Shown: positions 1-6,311 of the stretch, piece by piece
How the letters are laid out: each line of letters opens with the position of its first letter
Position numbering within the stretch: position 1 is the first letter of the stretch
Source of the DNA: JBKQWK01 sp052139595
GTDB taxonomy: Bacteria > Actinomycetota > Thermoleophilia > UBA2241
Direction of reading: 5' to 3'
Assembly (NCBI GenBank): GCA_052139595.1
Contig: JBKQWK010000229.1
Location: 1 to 7,614, forward strand
DNA length: 7,614 nt
Translations under genes and position numbers: made by a program
The notes under the pieces: model-generated
What the model was told of the DNA's origin: nothing
What the model saw: the letters and a program-made list of their open reading frames with translations, nothing else
Databases searched by the model: none

Positions 1-17
1 GCGCCGGGCCACTCGAT

Positions 18-50
18 GCCGGCCGGCCAGCGCCAAGCGGGCCGGCCGGC
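18..50 (-). terminator. GGCC-rich hairpin after the last gene of the block, possible terminator
   Basis: Bases 18-28 (gccggccggcc) and 40-50 (ggccggccggc) form a perfect 11-bp inverted repeat around an 11-base loop. The right arm runs into a further GGCC tandem reaching base 56. It lies 43 to 75 bases past the stop codon of the RACo-like gene, where an end-of-operon structure is expected. No T-run follows on the minus strand, so it is not a classical intrinsic terminator. It could equally be an mRNA 3'-end stabiliser or a dispersed low-complexity palindrome. Confidence 0.3.
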
Positions 51-58
51 CGGCCGTT

Positions 59-75
59 ACTGCGCCAGCCGCAGT
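59..75 (-). repeat. Short hairpin downstream of the RACo-like gene
   Basis: Bases 59-64 (actgcg) and 70-75 (cgcagt) form a perfect 6-bp stem with a 5-base loop, starting 18 bases after the stop codon of the RACo-like gene. With the larger GGCC hairpin at 18-50 it makes two consecutive stem-loops in the 92 bases left of the last gene. No coding sequence can be supported in bases 1-92. The role is unproven; transcript-end formation is the simplest reading. Confidence 0.3.
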
Positions 76-92
76 GGCCAGCGCCCGCAGGT

Positions 93-1871
93 CTAGAATC
101 CGAGACGCGCCGTAAACTCCTCGAGAAACTCCTTGTCGGTCGCCAGCTCGAGGAACCGCATGCGCGCCCGCAGTCGGGCCATGCGCTTGCGAGCGCCGAC
201 ATCGATGAGAGCCATCTGCGCGCCCACACCGGCGGCGTTGCCGACAAACGAGATGCGCGACGCGCCCACCGGCGGGAACAGACCGATGTCGAGCGAGTGA
301 TGCACGTCGAGGTAATTGCCAAAAGCGCCGGCGACGTAGACGCGATCGAGATCCTCAATAGCCACGCCGGCCCTCTTGAGCAGTAACGCCCAGCCGGCGG
401 CGATCGCCGCCTTGGCGAGTTGCAGAGCGCGTACGTCGCCCTGCGTGAAAACGATGTCGCCGGCCGGACCCGTCTCGAGAAAGTACTCGCGCCCGTGGTC
501 GCCCTCACGCACGCGCCGGTGCTCGACCATGCGTCCACCCTGGTTGATGACCTCCGCCTTGGCCAGGCCGGCGAGCAGGTCGACCACGCCGGAACCACAG
601 ATGCCCAACGGCGGCGCCCCGCCGATCGTTTCCAGACGGGTCGGGTGACCGTCGGCGGCAATCGAGATGCGTTCAATGGCGCCTTCAACGGCTTTCATGC
701 CGCTACGTGTCTGATAGCCCTCAAACGCCGGCCCCGAGGCACAGCTCGTGACCATTACCTCGCCACCGACAGAGAGGGCGATCTCAGTGTTGGTGCCGAT
801 GTCGATCGCCATCGACGGCTTGCGCTTGCCGGCCAGGCGAGTGGCAGCGACAACCGCCAGGCAGTCGCTGCCGACGAAGCCAGCGATCGGCGGCGGAAAG
901 TAGACGCCGGCGGCGGGATGAATGTCGAGGCCCAGCTCGGCGGCGCGCACCGTCAGCGGCGCCGCAACGACCGGCGCGTACGGTGCCTGCCCCAGTCCCT
1001 GGGCCGGCAGACCGAGCGTCAAGTGGTGAATGGCCGTGTTGCCAACCACCGTCATGTCGAGGACCTGCCGGGCCGTGATCCGCTGCCGCCGATACAGCCG
1101 CTTGAGACAATCGTTCACGCCCTGACGCGCGGCGGCGGCGAGTTCGGCCCGCGCCGCGCCTTCGGCTTGGGCGATGCGCGTAATGACATCTTCGCCGTAG
1201 CGCATCTGCGGGTTTTCGATCGCTTCCTGGTCGATCTGTTTGCCGGTGTTCAGATCGAACAGGTAGGCCACGATTTTGCTGGTGCCGATGTCGACGGCGG
1301 CGCCGTAGGCGACCGCCGTCTCTTCTTCCTGCGGCGGCTCGACGTCAACGAGACGTCGGCCGTAGGTCGTGAAGATCGCCCGCCACCCGTTGGCGCGCAA
1401 CACGTCGGGGGCACGCTGTAGCACGTCGTAGGGCACCTCCACCCGGGGCAGAGCATCGACGATGCGGCTCAAGTCGCTGCGCGCATCCTCGAGCGTCGGC
1501 TTATCGAGCTGCAGAGTGCGCCGACTGACCGCCGAGTGAGCCGGGCCATGATGCAACTTGCTGGCGGTCAGAATCTGCCGCCGGCCGCGCGTTTCGCGGA
1601 CCTCGATGCTCACCTTCGCCGAGACCGGGCTGGCCTGGCAAGCAAGCCGCCAGCCCTCGTGAAGGCGCTCGGCGGGGATGAGCTTGAGTTCGGCCGCGCT
1701 CGGCGGGCTCAGCTCGCCGGCGCCGAGGCGCACGAGACATTTGCCGCAGGTGCCACGGCCACCACAGTCGGTCGGAATGGCCACGGCAGCGTTGACCAGT
1801 GGCTTGAACAGCGTTTCTGTCTCAGCCACCTCAATGGTGATACCTATTGGTTCGACGAAGACCTTGGCCAT
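93..1871 (-). CDS. RACo-like reductive activator of corrinoid proteins (2Fe-2S plus ASKHA ATPase, DUF4445 family)
   Basis: A 592-residue protein with the full domain order of corrinoid activators such as RACo. The N-terminal plant-type 2Fe-2S domain has Cys36, Cys42, Cys45 and Cys78 (CX5CX2C...C). A linker region spans about 95-185. The C-terminal half is an actin-like (ASKHA) ATPase domain with phosphate motifs DIGTSK at 194-199 and DIGTNTE at 357-363, and VAGAFGN near 513-519. By family knowledge, such cytoplasmic proteins use ATP hydrolysis to drive an uphill electron from the cluster to Co(II) corrinoid, returning inactive methyltransferase corrinoid protein to Co(I). The start is fixed by a ribosome binding site 6 bases after kamA. 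As the last gene of a tight block behind MttB homologues, its likely client is the corrinoid protein those enzymes methylate, which is not in this window. The client identity is inferred. The protein looks intact. Confidence 0.92.
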   Translation of the reverse strand: MAKVFVEPIGITIEVAETETLFKPLVNAAVAIPTDCGGRGTCGKCLVRLGAGELSPPSAAELKLIPAERLHEGWRLACQASPVSAKVSIEVRETRGRRQILTASKLHHGPAHSAVSRRTLQLDKPTLEDARSDLSRIVDALPRVEVPYDVLQRAPDVLRANGWRAIFTTYGRRLVDVEPPQEEETAVAYGAAVDIGTSKIVAYLFDLNTGKQIDQEAIENPQMRYGEDVITRIAQAEGAARAELAAAARQGVNDCLKRLYRRQRITARQVLDMTVVGNTAIHHLTLGLPAQGLGQAPYAPVVAAPLTVRAAELGLDIHPAAGVYFPPPIAGFVGSDCLAVVAATRLAGKRKPSMAIDIGTNTEIALSVGGEVMVTSCASGPAFEGYQTRSGMKAVEGAIERISIAADGHPTRLETIGGAPPLGICGSGVVDLLAGLAKAEVINQGGRMVEHRRVREGDHGREYFLETGPAGDIVFTQGDVRALQLAKAAIAAGWALLLKRAGVAIEDLDRVYVAGAFGNYLDVHHSLDIGLFPPVGASRISFVGNAAGVGAQMALIDVGARKRMARLRARMRFLELATDKEFLEEFTARLGF

Positions 1872-1880
1872 GCTCCCTCA
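1872..1880 (-). promoter_or_regulatory. Ribosome binding site overlapping the kamA stop codon
   Basis: Read on the minus strand, the kamA TGA is followed by GGGAGC and then the ATG of the RACo-like gene. The Shine-Dalgarno-like TGAGGGAG therefore includes the kamA stop codon. This fixes the start of the RACo-like gene and suggests translational coupling to kamA. Confidence 0.7.
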
Positions 1881-3191
1881 GTGAATAACGTTAAACGGTT
1901 CAGTGTGAATATCGGCCATCAGCGCCTTGCGATCGGCGACCTTCTGCCAGCGTGCGGCCCACACGTCGTCCAGGGTGGGGCCGGGGATATCGAATAGTCG
2001 AGCAACACCGGTGCGCGTGCGCTGGGCCTCGCGCTGGGCCTCGCAGTCCTGGCAGTGACACTCGAAGGTGTAGTCGTCGGGCTCGGTGTACTTGCTGATG
2101 ACGCCCTCGTAGTTGCGCAGGATCACCTGGCCGGGAGCCTGCGAAATGAGGTAGTTGGGAATTACCGGCGTCTTACCGCCGCCGCCAATGGCATCGATGA
2201 TGTACATCGGCACGGCGAAACCGGTGATGTGGCCACGCAGGCTCTCGTAGATCTCGATCCCCTTGGCAACCGAGGTGCGGAAGTGACCGATGCCCTCAGC
2301 GAGATCGCACTGGTAGTAGTAATAAGGCTTGACGCGAATCTTGACCAGACCGAGGACGAGACGCTTCATCACGTAGGCGCAATCGTTGACGCCGCGCAGC
2401 AGCACGGACTGGTTGCCGAGCGGGATGCCCGCGTCGGCGAGCATGGCACAGGCTTTCGTCGACTCGGGCGTGATCTCGTCGGGATGGTTGAAGTGCGTGT
2501 TCAGGTACAGCGGGTGGTACTTGGCCAGCATCTCGACGAGCTTGGGCGTGATGCGCTGCGGGCAGACGACCGGCATGCGCGAACCGATGCGGACGATCTC
2601 GACGTGGTCGATCTCGGTCACGCGCTGCAGGAGCCACTCCAGCTTTTCGTCGGAGAGCGTCAGCGGATCACCACCGCTGAGCAGCACGTCGCGCACATCG
2701 GGGTTACGCTTAATGTAGGTAAACGCGTTCTCGTAATCCTCGTCTGAAACGGCCGCTTCGGTGCCGCCGACGATGCGCCGCCGCGTGCAGAAGCGGCAGT
2801 ACATGGAACACATATCGGTGGTCACAAAGAGCACCCGGTCCGGGTAGCGGTGCGTGATCAGCGTCGTCGGCGAGTCAATCGTCTCGGCGATCGCATCTTT
2901 CATGTCGGCCTTGCCGACGATGAGCTCGTTCGGCGAGGCAATGCCCTGTACGCGCACCGGGCAATGCTCATCGTCGGGGTCCATGAGCGAGGCGTAGTAC
3001 GGCGTCACGGCGACACGAAACTTGCCCAGACAGCGCTTGATGTCATCGCGCTGCTCGTCATTGAGGTGCAGGACCTGATCGAAGTCTTCCAGTGTGGTCA
3101 GGCGATTGCGCACCTGCCATTTCCAGTCATTCCACTGCTCATCGCTGACGTCCTTGAACAACGGTATCTCGCGATATGGTCGTTGTGCCAT
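1878..3191 (-). CDS. kamA: Lysine 2,3-aminomutase (radical SAM, PLP-dependent, KamA family)
   Basis: A 437-residue protein with every hallmark I recall for clostridial lysine 2,3-aminomutase at a constant +3 offset. Radical-SAM cluster cysteines are Cys128, Cys132 and Cys135 (CSMYCRFC). The PLP lysine is Lys340 in DAIGGGGK. Asp296 and Asp333 match the two aspartates that hold the substrate lysine side-chain amine. Zinc-site cysteines are Cys271 (NDC) and Cys378/Cys380/Cys383 (CHCQDC). The C-terminal zinc segment and the length argue against EpmB, which is shorter and acts on EF-P. Retained aspartates argue against glutamate 2,3-aminomutase. The reaction interconverts L-lysine and L-beta-lysine using a 5'-deoxyadenosyl radical; the enzyme is oxygen-sensitive. 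The gene sits between an MttB homologue (14 bases) and the corrinoid activator (6 bases), suggesting a methylated lysine or beta-lysine pathway rather than osmolyte synthesis alone. That link is inference; the family call is firm. Confidence 0.93.
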   Translation of the reverse strand: MAQRPYREIPLFKDVSDEQWNDWKWQVRNRLTTLEDFDQVLHLNDEQRDDIKRCLGKFRVAVTPYYASLMDPDDEHCPVRVQGIASPNELIVGKADMKDAIAETIDSPTTLITHRYPDRVLFVTTDMCSMYCRFCTRRRIVGGTEAAVSDEDYENAFTYIKRNPDVRDVLLSGGDPLTLSDEKLEWLLQRVTEIDHVEIVRIGSRMPVVCPQRITPKLVEMLAKYHPLYLNTHFNHPDEITPESTKACAMLADAGIPLGNQSVLLRGVNDCAYVMKRLVLGLVKIRVKPYYYYQCDLAEGIGHFRTSVAKGIEIYESLRGHITGFAVPMYIIDAIGGGGKTPVIPNYLISQAPGQVILRNYEGVISKYTEPDDYTFECHCQDCEAQREAQRTRTGVARLFDIPGPTLDDVWAARWQKVADRKALMADIHTEPFNVIH

Positions 3192-3205
3192 TGCTGGCTC
3201 CTTCC
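3192..3205 (-). promoter_or_regulatory. Strong ribosome binding site of kamA
   Basis: The 14 bases between the TAG of MttB homologue C and the kamA ATG read GGAAGGAGCCAGCA on the minus strand. They contain AGGAG six bases before the start. This is the clearest Shine-Dalgarno of the block. It fixes the kamA start and leaves no room for a separate promoter, so kamA must share a transcript with the upstream genes. Confidence 0.75.
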
Positions 3206-4606
3206 CTAGTCCGCGTGGACGCTGATAATACGCTGCAGCTCGGCGGCCACTGCGCCGTCGAGAGGAACCGCCTGATGACTATCGAGAATGCCGCGCACAA
3301 GCTCGGCGGCCTTATCGTACGAGTCCTGTTTGCCGCCAGCCACCCAGGCATCCCAGGGGCTGCGGTCGAGCAGGCGCGGCCGCCAGACGTCTTTCATATG
3401 GCGACGTGTGTGGCGCTCGCCCAAGTAGTTACCGCCGATGCCGACCTTGGCGATCGTCTCCAGGGCGATCGTCTCGTCGTCGACGGTGATGGCGGCGCCG
3501 ATCTTAGCGGCCACCGAAAACAGCTCGCTGTCCATGACCAGCTGCTCGCCGCTGAAGAGATCGCCGCCGGCAAGCAGGCCGGCGCCGCTGAGCAGGTCGC
3601 AGTGCGCCAGCGCAGCGGTGAGCCCGGCGAACGAGTTCTGTGTGCTCGCCTGCCAGTCTGACTGGGGCGAGCCGGTCGTGAAGAGACCGCTCTGCATGGG
3701 CAGGCCATACCGCTGAGCGAGCTGTCTGGCGGCCACGGCAAACAGGTTTGCTTGCGCCGTTTCCAGGCGCCAGCCGAGCAGGCCGGGGTTGGCGACGTAG
3801 AGAAACGGCGCGCCCGGAGTCGCCGTCTGCACCGCGACGCAGCCGGCCAGCACGGCCGCATTGACGAGCACGAGCGCGGCGGCCACGTCTGTCGGCGCAG
3901 CGGCAGAAGCCGGCGCAGCCAGGCCGCCGACAGGTAGCCCGGCGGCGGCAAAGACGAGTGCTGCATCGAAGCCCTTACCCACAGCAATCAGCGAGAGCGG
4001 TGGCCGCTGCCGCACGGCGAGCGCTGATCCGGCTACGGCGGTCGCCATGGCGACCGCCGCCTCCGCCTCAGCGCTCGTGGCCAGCGAGGCGAGCTGCACG
4101 TGCTTGCTCGTCGCTTGCAGGCACGCCGCCAGATCGCCGAGGGCGCTGCCACCCAGCGTGTACAGCGGCGGACCGGTAACAAAGGCGATCTCGCTCAGGT
4201 AGTCGGTGACAGTGCAGGCGGCGACCAGATCGGCCGCAGTGGCGTAGCGCACCGTGCCGTCGGCGGCCCTTGCCTTACCGGCCAGGCCGCCGGCGGCCAG
4301 CCAGACGTGCTCGCCGTCGAGCGGCAGATCGTGCTCGGGCCGGCGGCCGCCGAGCGCGAAACTACGCGGCGCCGCCGCCAGCGCCGATTCGACCAGCGCG
4401 GCCGGCAGTTTCACCCGGCCGTATCCCTCGCCGGCTTCCGCTCCCGCCGCCAGCAACAGCGTGCGCACCACCTTGGACGGCATGCGCACTCCCACCTCCT
4501 GCAGATACGTGAGAGAGGCGAGATGCAGTCGCTCCACATCGGCGCTGGTGAGCACCGTCAGTGTCAATCTGGGCAGCACGGGCACGATCGGCCGCAAGTC
4601 GCTCAT
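3206..4606 (-). CDS. MttB-superfamily corrinoid methyltransferase homologue C (divergent paralogue)
   Basis: A 466-residue protein that aligns end to end with its two neighbours. The N-terminal helix pattern (YLQEVGVRMPS), YGLP at about 300-303, DDETIALETIAKVG and RHTRRHM at about 398-404 match the family signature. It is clearly more diverged. The segment that reads LSNDGSG in homologue B is LAAGGLAG here, and MNGCGLL has become LSGAGLL. It is also rich in alanine between about 150 and 270. No amber codon lies within the body, so it is a non-pyrrolysine member. The only TAG is the terminal codon, followed at once by the kamA ribosome binding site. The start directly follows the stop of homologue B and aligns with B's start. 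The expected role is methyl transfer from a quaternary amine to a corrinoid protein. A different substrate or a partner-subunit role is possible; the substrate cannot be read from sequence. Confidence 0.85.
   Translation of the reverse strand: MSDLRPIVPVLPRLTLTVLTSADVERLHLASLTYLQEVGVRMPSKVVRTLLLAAGAEAGEGYGRVKLPAALVESALAAAPRSFALGGRRPEHDLPLDGEHVWLAAGGLAGKARAADGTVRYATAADLVAACTVTDYLSEIAFVTGPPLYTLGGSALGDLAACLQATSKHVQLASLATSAEAEAAVAMATAVAGSALAVRQRPPLSLIAVGKGFDAALVFAAAGLPVGGLAAPASAAAPTDVAAALVLVNAAVLAGCVAVQTATPGAPFLYVANPGLLGWRLETAQANLFAVAARQLAQRYGLPMQSGLFTTGSPQSDWQASTQNSFAGLTAALAHCDLLSGAGLLAGGDLFSGEQLVMDSELFSVAAKIGAAITVDDETIALETIAKVGIGGNYLGERHTRRHMKDVWRPRLLDRSPWDAWVAGGKQDSYDKAAELVRGILDSHQAVPLDGAVAAELQRIISVHAD
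4036..4059. repeat. 24-bp perfect palindrome inside MttB homologue C
   Basis: Bases 4036-4047 (cggcggtcgcca) are the exact reverse complement of 4048-4059, centred on CCATGG. The segment encodes an alanine/valine-rich stretch around AVAMATAVA on the minus strand. GCG, GTC, GCC and ACC codons can yield such symmetry by chance in GC-rich DNA, so function is doubtful. Confidence 0.4.
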
Positions 4607-4609
4607 TCA
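4604..4609 (-). promoter_or_regulatory. Abutting stop-start junction (TGAATG) between MttB homologues B and C
   Basis: The TGA of homologue B (4609-4607) is followed without any gap by the ATG of homologue C (4606-4604). A weak GAAGGCG lies a few bases upstream within B. Such junctions usually mean translational coupling, with C made by ribosomes finishing B. This fits near-stoichiometric production of the two paralogues. Confidence 0.7.
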
Positions 4610-6073
4610 GGCGCCTTCAGCCTCAGCGTCAGCGCGCTCGACGATCCGGTGCAACTCGGCGCTGACGCCGGCGGGCAGCGGCTCCGGCTCGTAGGTGGCG
4701 AGAATCTCATCGGCAATCTCGGTCGCCTTGGCGAGCGCGCCGGCCTTGTCGCTGCGCAGCCACTGATCGTAGGTCGTGCGATCGAACACCCGCGGCCGCC
4801 AGATCTCCTGCATGTGTCGCCGCGTGTGCTTCTCGGCCAGATACGTACCGTTGGAGCCGACCTTCTTGATCGTCTCCAGGGCCAGCGTCTCGTCGTTAAC
4901 CTCGATGCCACCGGCCATCTTCTGCACGATCGAGTAGATCTCCGTCTCCATGATCATGTGCGGATAGCTGAGGATCTTGGAACCGTTGAGCAGGCCGCAG
5001 CCATTCATCATGTCGGCGCTGGTAAAGACACTGGCGAAGGTGCTGAACGAGTCGTCGACGGCCGCCTGCCAGTCGGGCGCTTTAGCCCCAGTGGCCATGG
5101 TGCCCATAGCCATCGGCAGGCCGTAGAAGTGGGCCAGCTGGGTGGCCGCGCCGGCGAGCAGGTAGTCCTCCGGCGAGCCGCCGGTGTAGCCACCGGTCTT
5201 GAGGTCGATCACGCTCGGCGCGCCGGCAAAGAAGGCCGGCACGCCGGGATAGGCGAGTTCGAGCATGATCAGGCCGGAGAGCGTCTCGGCGTTGTGCACA
5301 ACCAGAGTGCCGGCCAGCGTCGCCGGGCCGGTACCGGCGGCCAGCGGCATGGGCATGAAGCCACTCGCCAGGCCGTACTCGGCGGCAACCAGATTCGCCT
5401 CGAGATTGGGCCCGTCGTGGGCGAGCGGATCGACGGCGCACTGCATGAAGCTGATGATCGGCCGCCGGCGCAGCTCGGCCGTGCCGCCAACGATGGTAGC
5501 CGCCATCTCGACCAGCGCCCGGGCCGCTTTCTCGCCGACCGTCGTGACAGCCTGGTAGTGCTTCGTCGTGTTCGTGAGCACCGCCTCCGAGTCGTGCAGC
5601 GCCTTGGTTGCCGCCGGCACGTCCTGGGCCGTTACGACGGGGCCCCAGTAGTAACTCACGTCGGGCAAGGCATCGACGAAGCGCGCCGATTCGGCGGCGT
5701 CGGCCTTGGTCGAAGGTCGCTTCTCGCCAGTCTGACGGTCAAAGACGAAGACCCCTGAGCCGTCGTTGCTCAAGTAGCAATGCTTGCCGTCGATGAGCAG
5801 GTCACAGGCGGGATCGCGGCCGGCAAGCACGTACTGCCGCGGCGCCGCGGCCACGGCGGCCATCGCCACCTGCCGCGGGATCTTGACGATCTGCGTGGCG
5901 CGATCAACGTGGCAGCCGTTGGCAGCAAAGATAGCGAGTGCTTTCTCGCTGGGAAAGCGCACCCCCACCTGCTCCAGAATCTCCATCGTCGCCTCGTGGA
6001 TCTGCTCGATCTCGCTCGGCGAGAGAATGTCCCAGTGTGAACGGGGGGTGATCGGGTTGATTCGTGAACTCAT
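4607..6073 (-). CDS. MttB-superfamily corrinoid methyltransferase homologue B (non-pyrrolysine)
   Basis: A 488-residue protein, close to the roughly 495 residues of archaeal MttB. It begins MSSRINPITPRSHWDIL and shows the family pattern throughout: EQVGVRFPS near the N-terminus, LAGRDPACDLLIDGKHCYLSNDG, GYTGGSPEDYLLAGA, YGLP at 317-320, NDETLALETIKKVGSNGTYLAEKHTRRHM ending near 421, then WRPRVFDR. The stretch after YGLP, where archaeal MttB has pyrrolysine, is read through with ordinary codons, so it should not be a trimethylamine enzyme of the archaeal kind. Related non-Pyl enzymes demethylate glycine betaine, proline betaine, carnitine or gamma-butyrobetaine onto Co(I) corrinoid protein. 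The frame stays open 29 codons further upstream, but ATG at 6073 is preferred because it aligns with homologue C and has a modest GCGAGG upstream. Substrate is unknown; kamA downstream hints at a lysine-derived betaine. Confidence 0.9.
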   Translation of the reverse strand: MSSRINPITPRSHWDILSPSEIEQIHEATMEILEQVGVRFPSEKALAIFAANGCHVDRATQIVKIPRQVAMAAVAAAPRQYVLAGRDPACDLLIDGKHCYLSNDGSGVFVFDRQTGEKRPSTKADAAESARFVDALPDVSYYWGPVVTAQDVPAATKALHDSEAVLTNTTKHYQAVTTVGEKAARALVEMAATIVGGTAELRRRPIISFMQCAVDPLAHDGPNLEANLVAAEYGLASGFMPMPLAAGTGPATLAGTLVVHNAETLSGLIMLELAYPGVPAFFAGAPSVIDLKTGGYTGGSPEDYLLAGAATQLAHFYGLPMAMGTMATGAKAPDWQAAVDDSFSTFASVFTSADMMNGCGLLNGSKILSYPHMIMETEIYSIVQKMAGGIEVNDETLALETIKKVGSNGTYLAEKHTRRHMQEIWRPRVFDRTTYDQWLRSDKAGALAKATEIADEILATYEPEPLPAGVSAELHRIVERADAEAEGA

Positions 6074-6082
6074 GGGCAGCAA

Positions 6083-6088
6083 CCTCGC
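6083..6088 (-). promoter_or_regulatory. Probable ribosome binding site of MttB homologue B
   Basis: On the minus strand GCGAGG lies nine bases before the ATG ending at 6073. It is a weak Shine-Dalgarno with spacing at the long end of normal. It supports the ATG at 6073 over the in-frame start 29 codons upstream, whose extra residues do not resemble the paralogues. Confidence 0.4.
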
Positions 6089-6138
6089 AGGAGACCAGCA
6101 TGTCGGGACACGGTGAGGAGGGACGTGGCCGCCGCTGA

Positions 6139-6164
6139 ACGCTTGGCCGGCAAGAGGCAAGCGT
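6139..6164 (-). repeat. 7-bp inverted repeat in the gap before homologue B
   Basis: Bases 6139-6145 (acgcttg) pair perfectly with 6158-6164 (caagcgt) around a 12-base loop, 66 bases upstream of the ATG of homologue B. Without a T-run it is not a standard terminator. It could be a regulator binding site or a leader hairpin, or chance. Confidence 0.3.
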
Positions 6165-6185
6165 CGATCGGCGCTCGATCGGCGC
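6164..6185. repeat. Two tandem copies of an 11-bp unit
   Basis: The unit tcgatcggcgc occurs at 6164-6174 and again at 6175-6185 without a gap. The first copy shares its initial base with the right arm of the inverted repeat at 6139-6164. Each copy contains the palindrome CGATCG. A one-turn (11-bp) spacing would place two protein-binding sites on the same face of the helix, but no regulator is known here. Confidence 0.4.
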
Positions 6186-6311
6186 GGCGCCTTAGAGACC
6201 GCAGGAGCGGTTGATTGTGCTTATTGAGGCTGCCAACACGGCTCTCACTGTATCACCTTCGCCCTGCCCCGTACATGCACGGCCACACCCAGCCGGCATC
6301 AGGTAACCACC

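Larger units (their letters stand above)
6074..6311. other. Non-coding gap between MttB homologues A and B
   Basis: These 238 bases hold no credible gene; short frames here lack a start site or family pattern. Contents are a 7-bp inverted repeat (6139-6164), two tandem copies of an 11-bp unit (6164-6185), and a relatively AT-rich patch at about 6209-6230. On the minus strand TTGGCA (6236-6231) resembles a -35 box, but no TATAAT-like hexamer stands at a proper distance, so no promoter is called. The gap is the only place in the block where an internal promoter or attenuator for homologue B and the genes after it could lie. Confidence 0.55.

Noticed and set aside
420..1421. Plus-strand open frame of 333 codons antisense to the RACo-like gene
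   Set aside because: It is a shadow frame with Arg/Asp-rich composition and no motif, while the opposite strand has a full and well-conserved protein.
2055..2747. Plus-strand open frame of 230 codons antisense to kamA
   Set aside because: The opposite strand encodes every catalytic residue of lysine 2,3-aminomutase. This frame shows no family pattern.
1878..3191. EpmB (EF-P lysyl modification) or glutamate 2,3-aminomutase instead of KamA
   Set aside because: The C-terminal zinc cysteines and length do not fit EpmB, and both substrate-amine aspartates of the lysine enzyme are present.
3206..3208. TAG at the end of homologue C as a pyrrolysine codon
   Set aside because: It lies at the expected C-terminus, is followed directly by the kamA ribosome binding site, and is far from the position pyrrolysine occupies in MttB.
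4100..5758. Long plus-strand open frame of 552 codons antisense to MttB homologues B and C
   Set aside because: It lies opposite two clear family members and crosses their junction. Its translation is rich in Arg, Gly and Gln and low in hydrophobic pattern, as expected for a GC-rich shadow frame, and shows no recognisable domain.
6074..6160. N-terminal extension of homologue B from the start at 6160
   Set aside because: The 29 extra residues do not resemble the paralogues, whereas the ATG at 6073 aligns with the start of homologue C and has a modest ribosome binding site.
6200..6240. Minus-strand promoter with TTGGCA as -35 box
   Set aside because: No TATAAT-like hexamer is found 15 to 19 bases downstream, so the evidence is a single hexamer.
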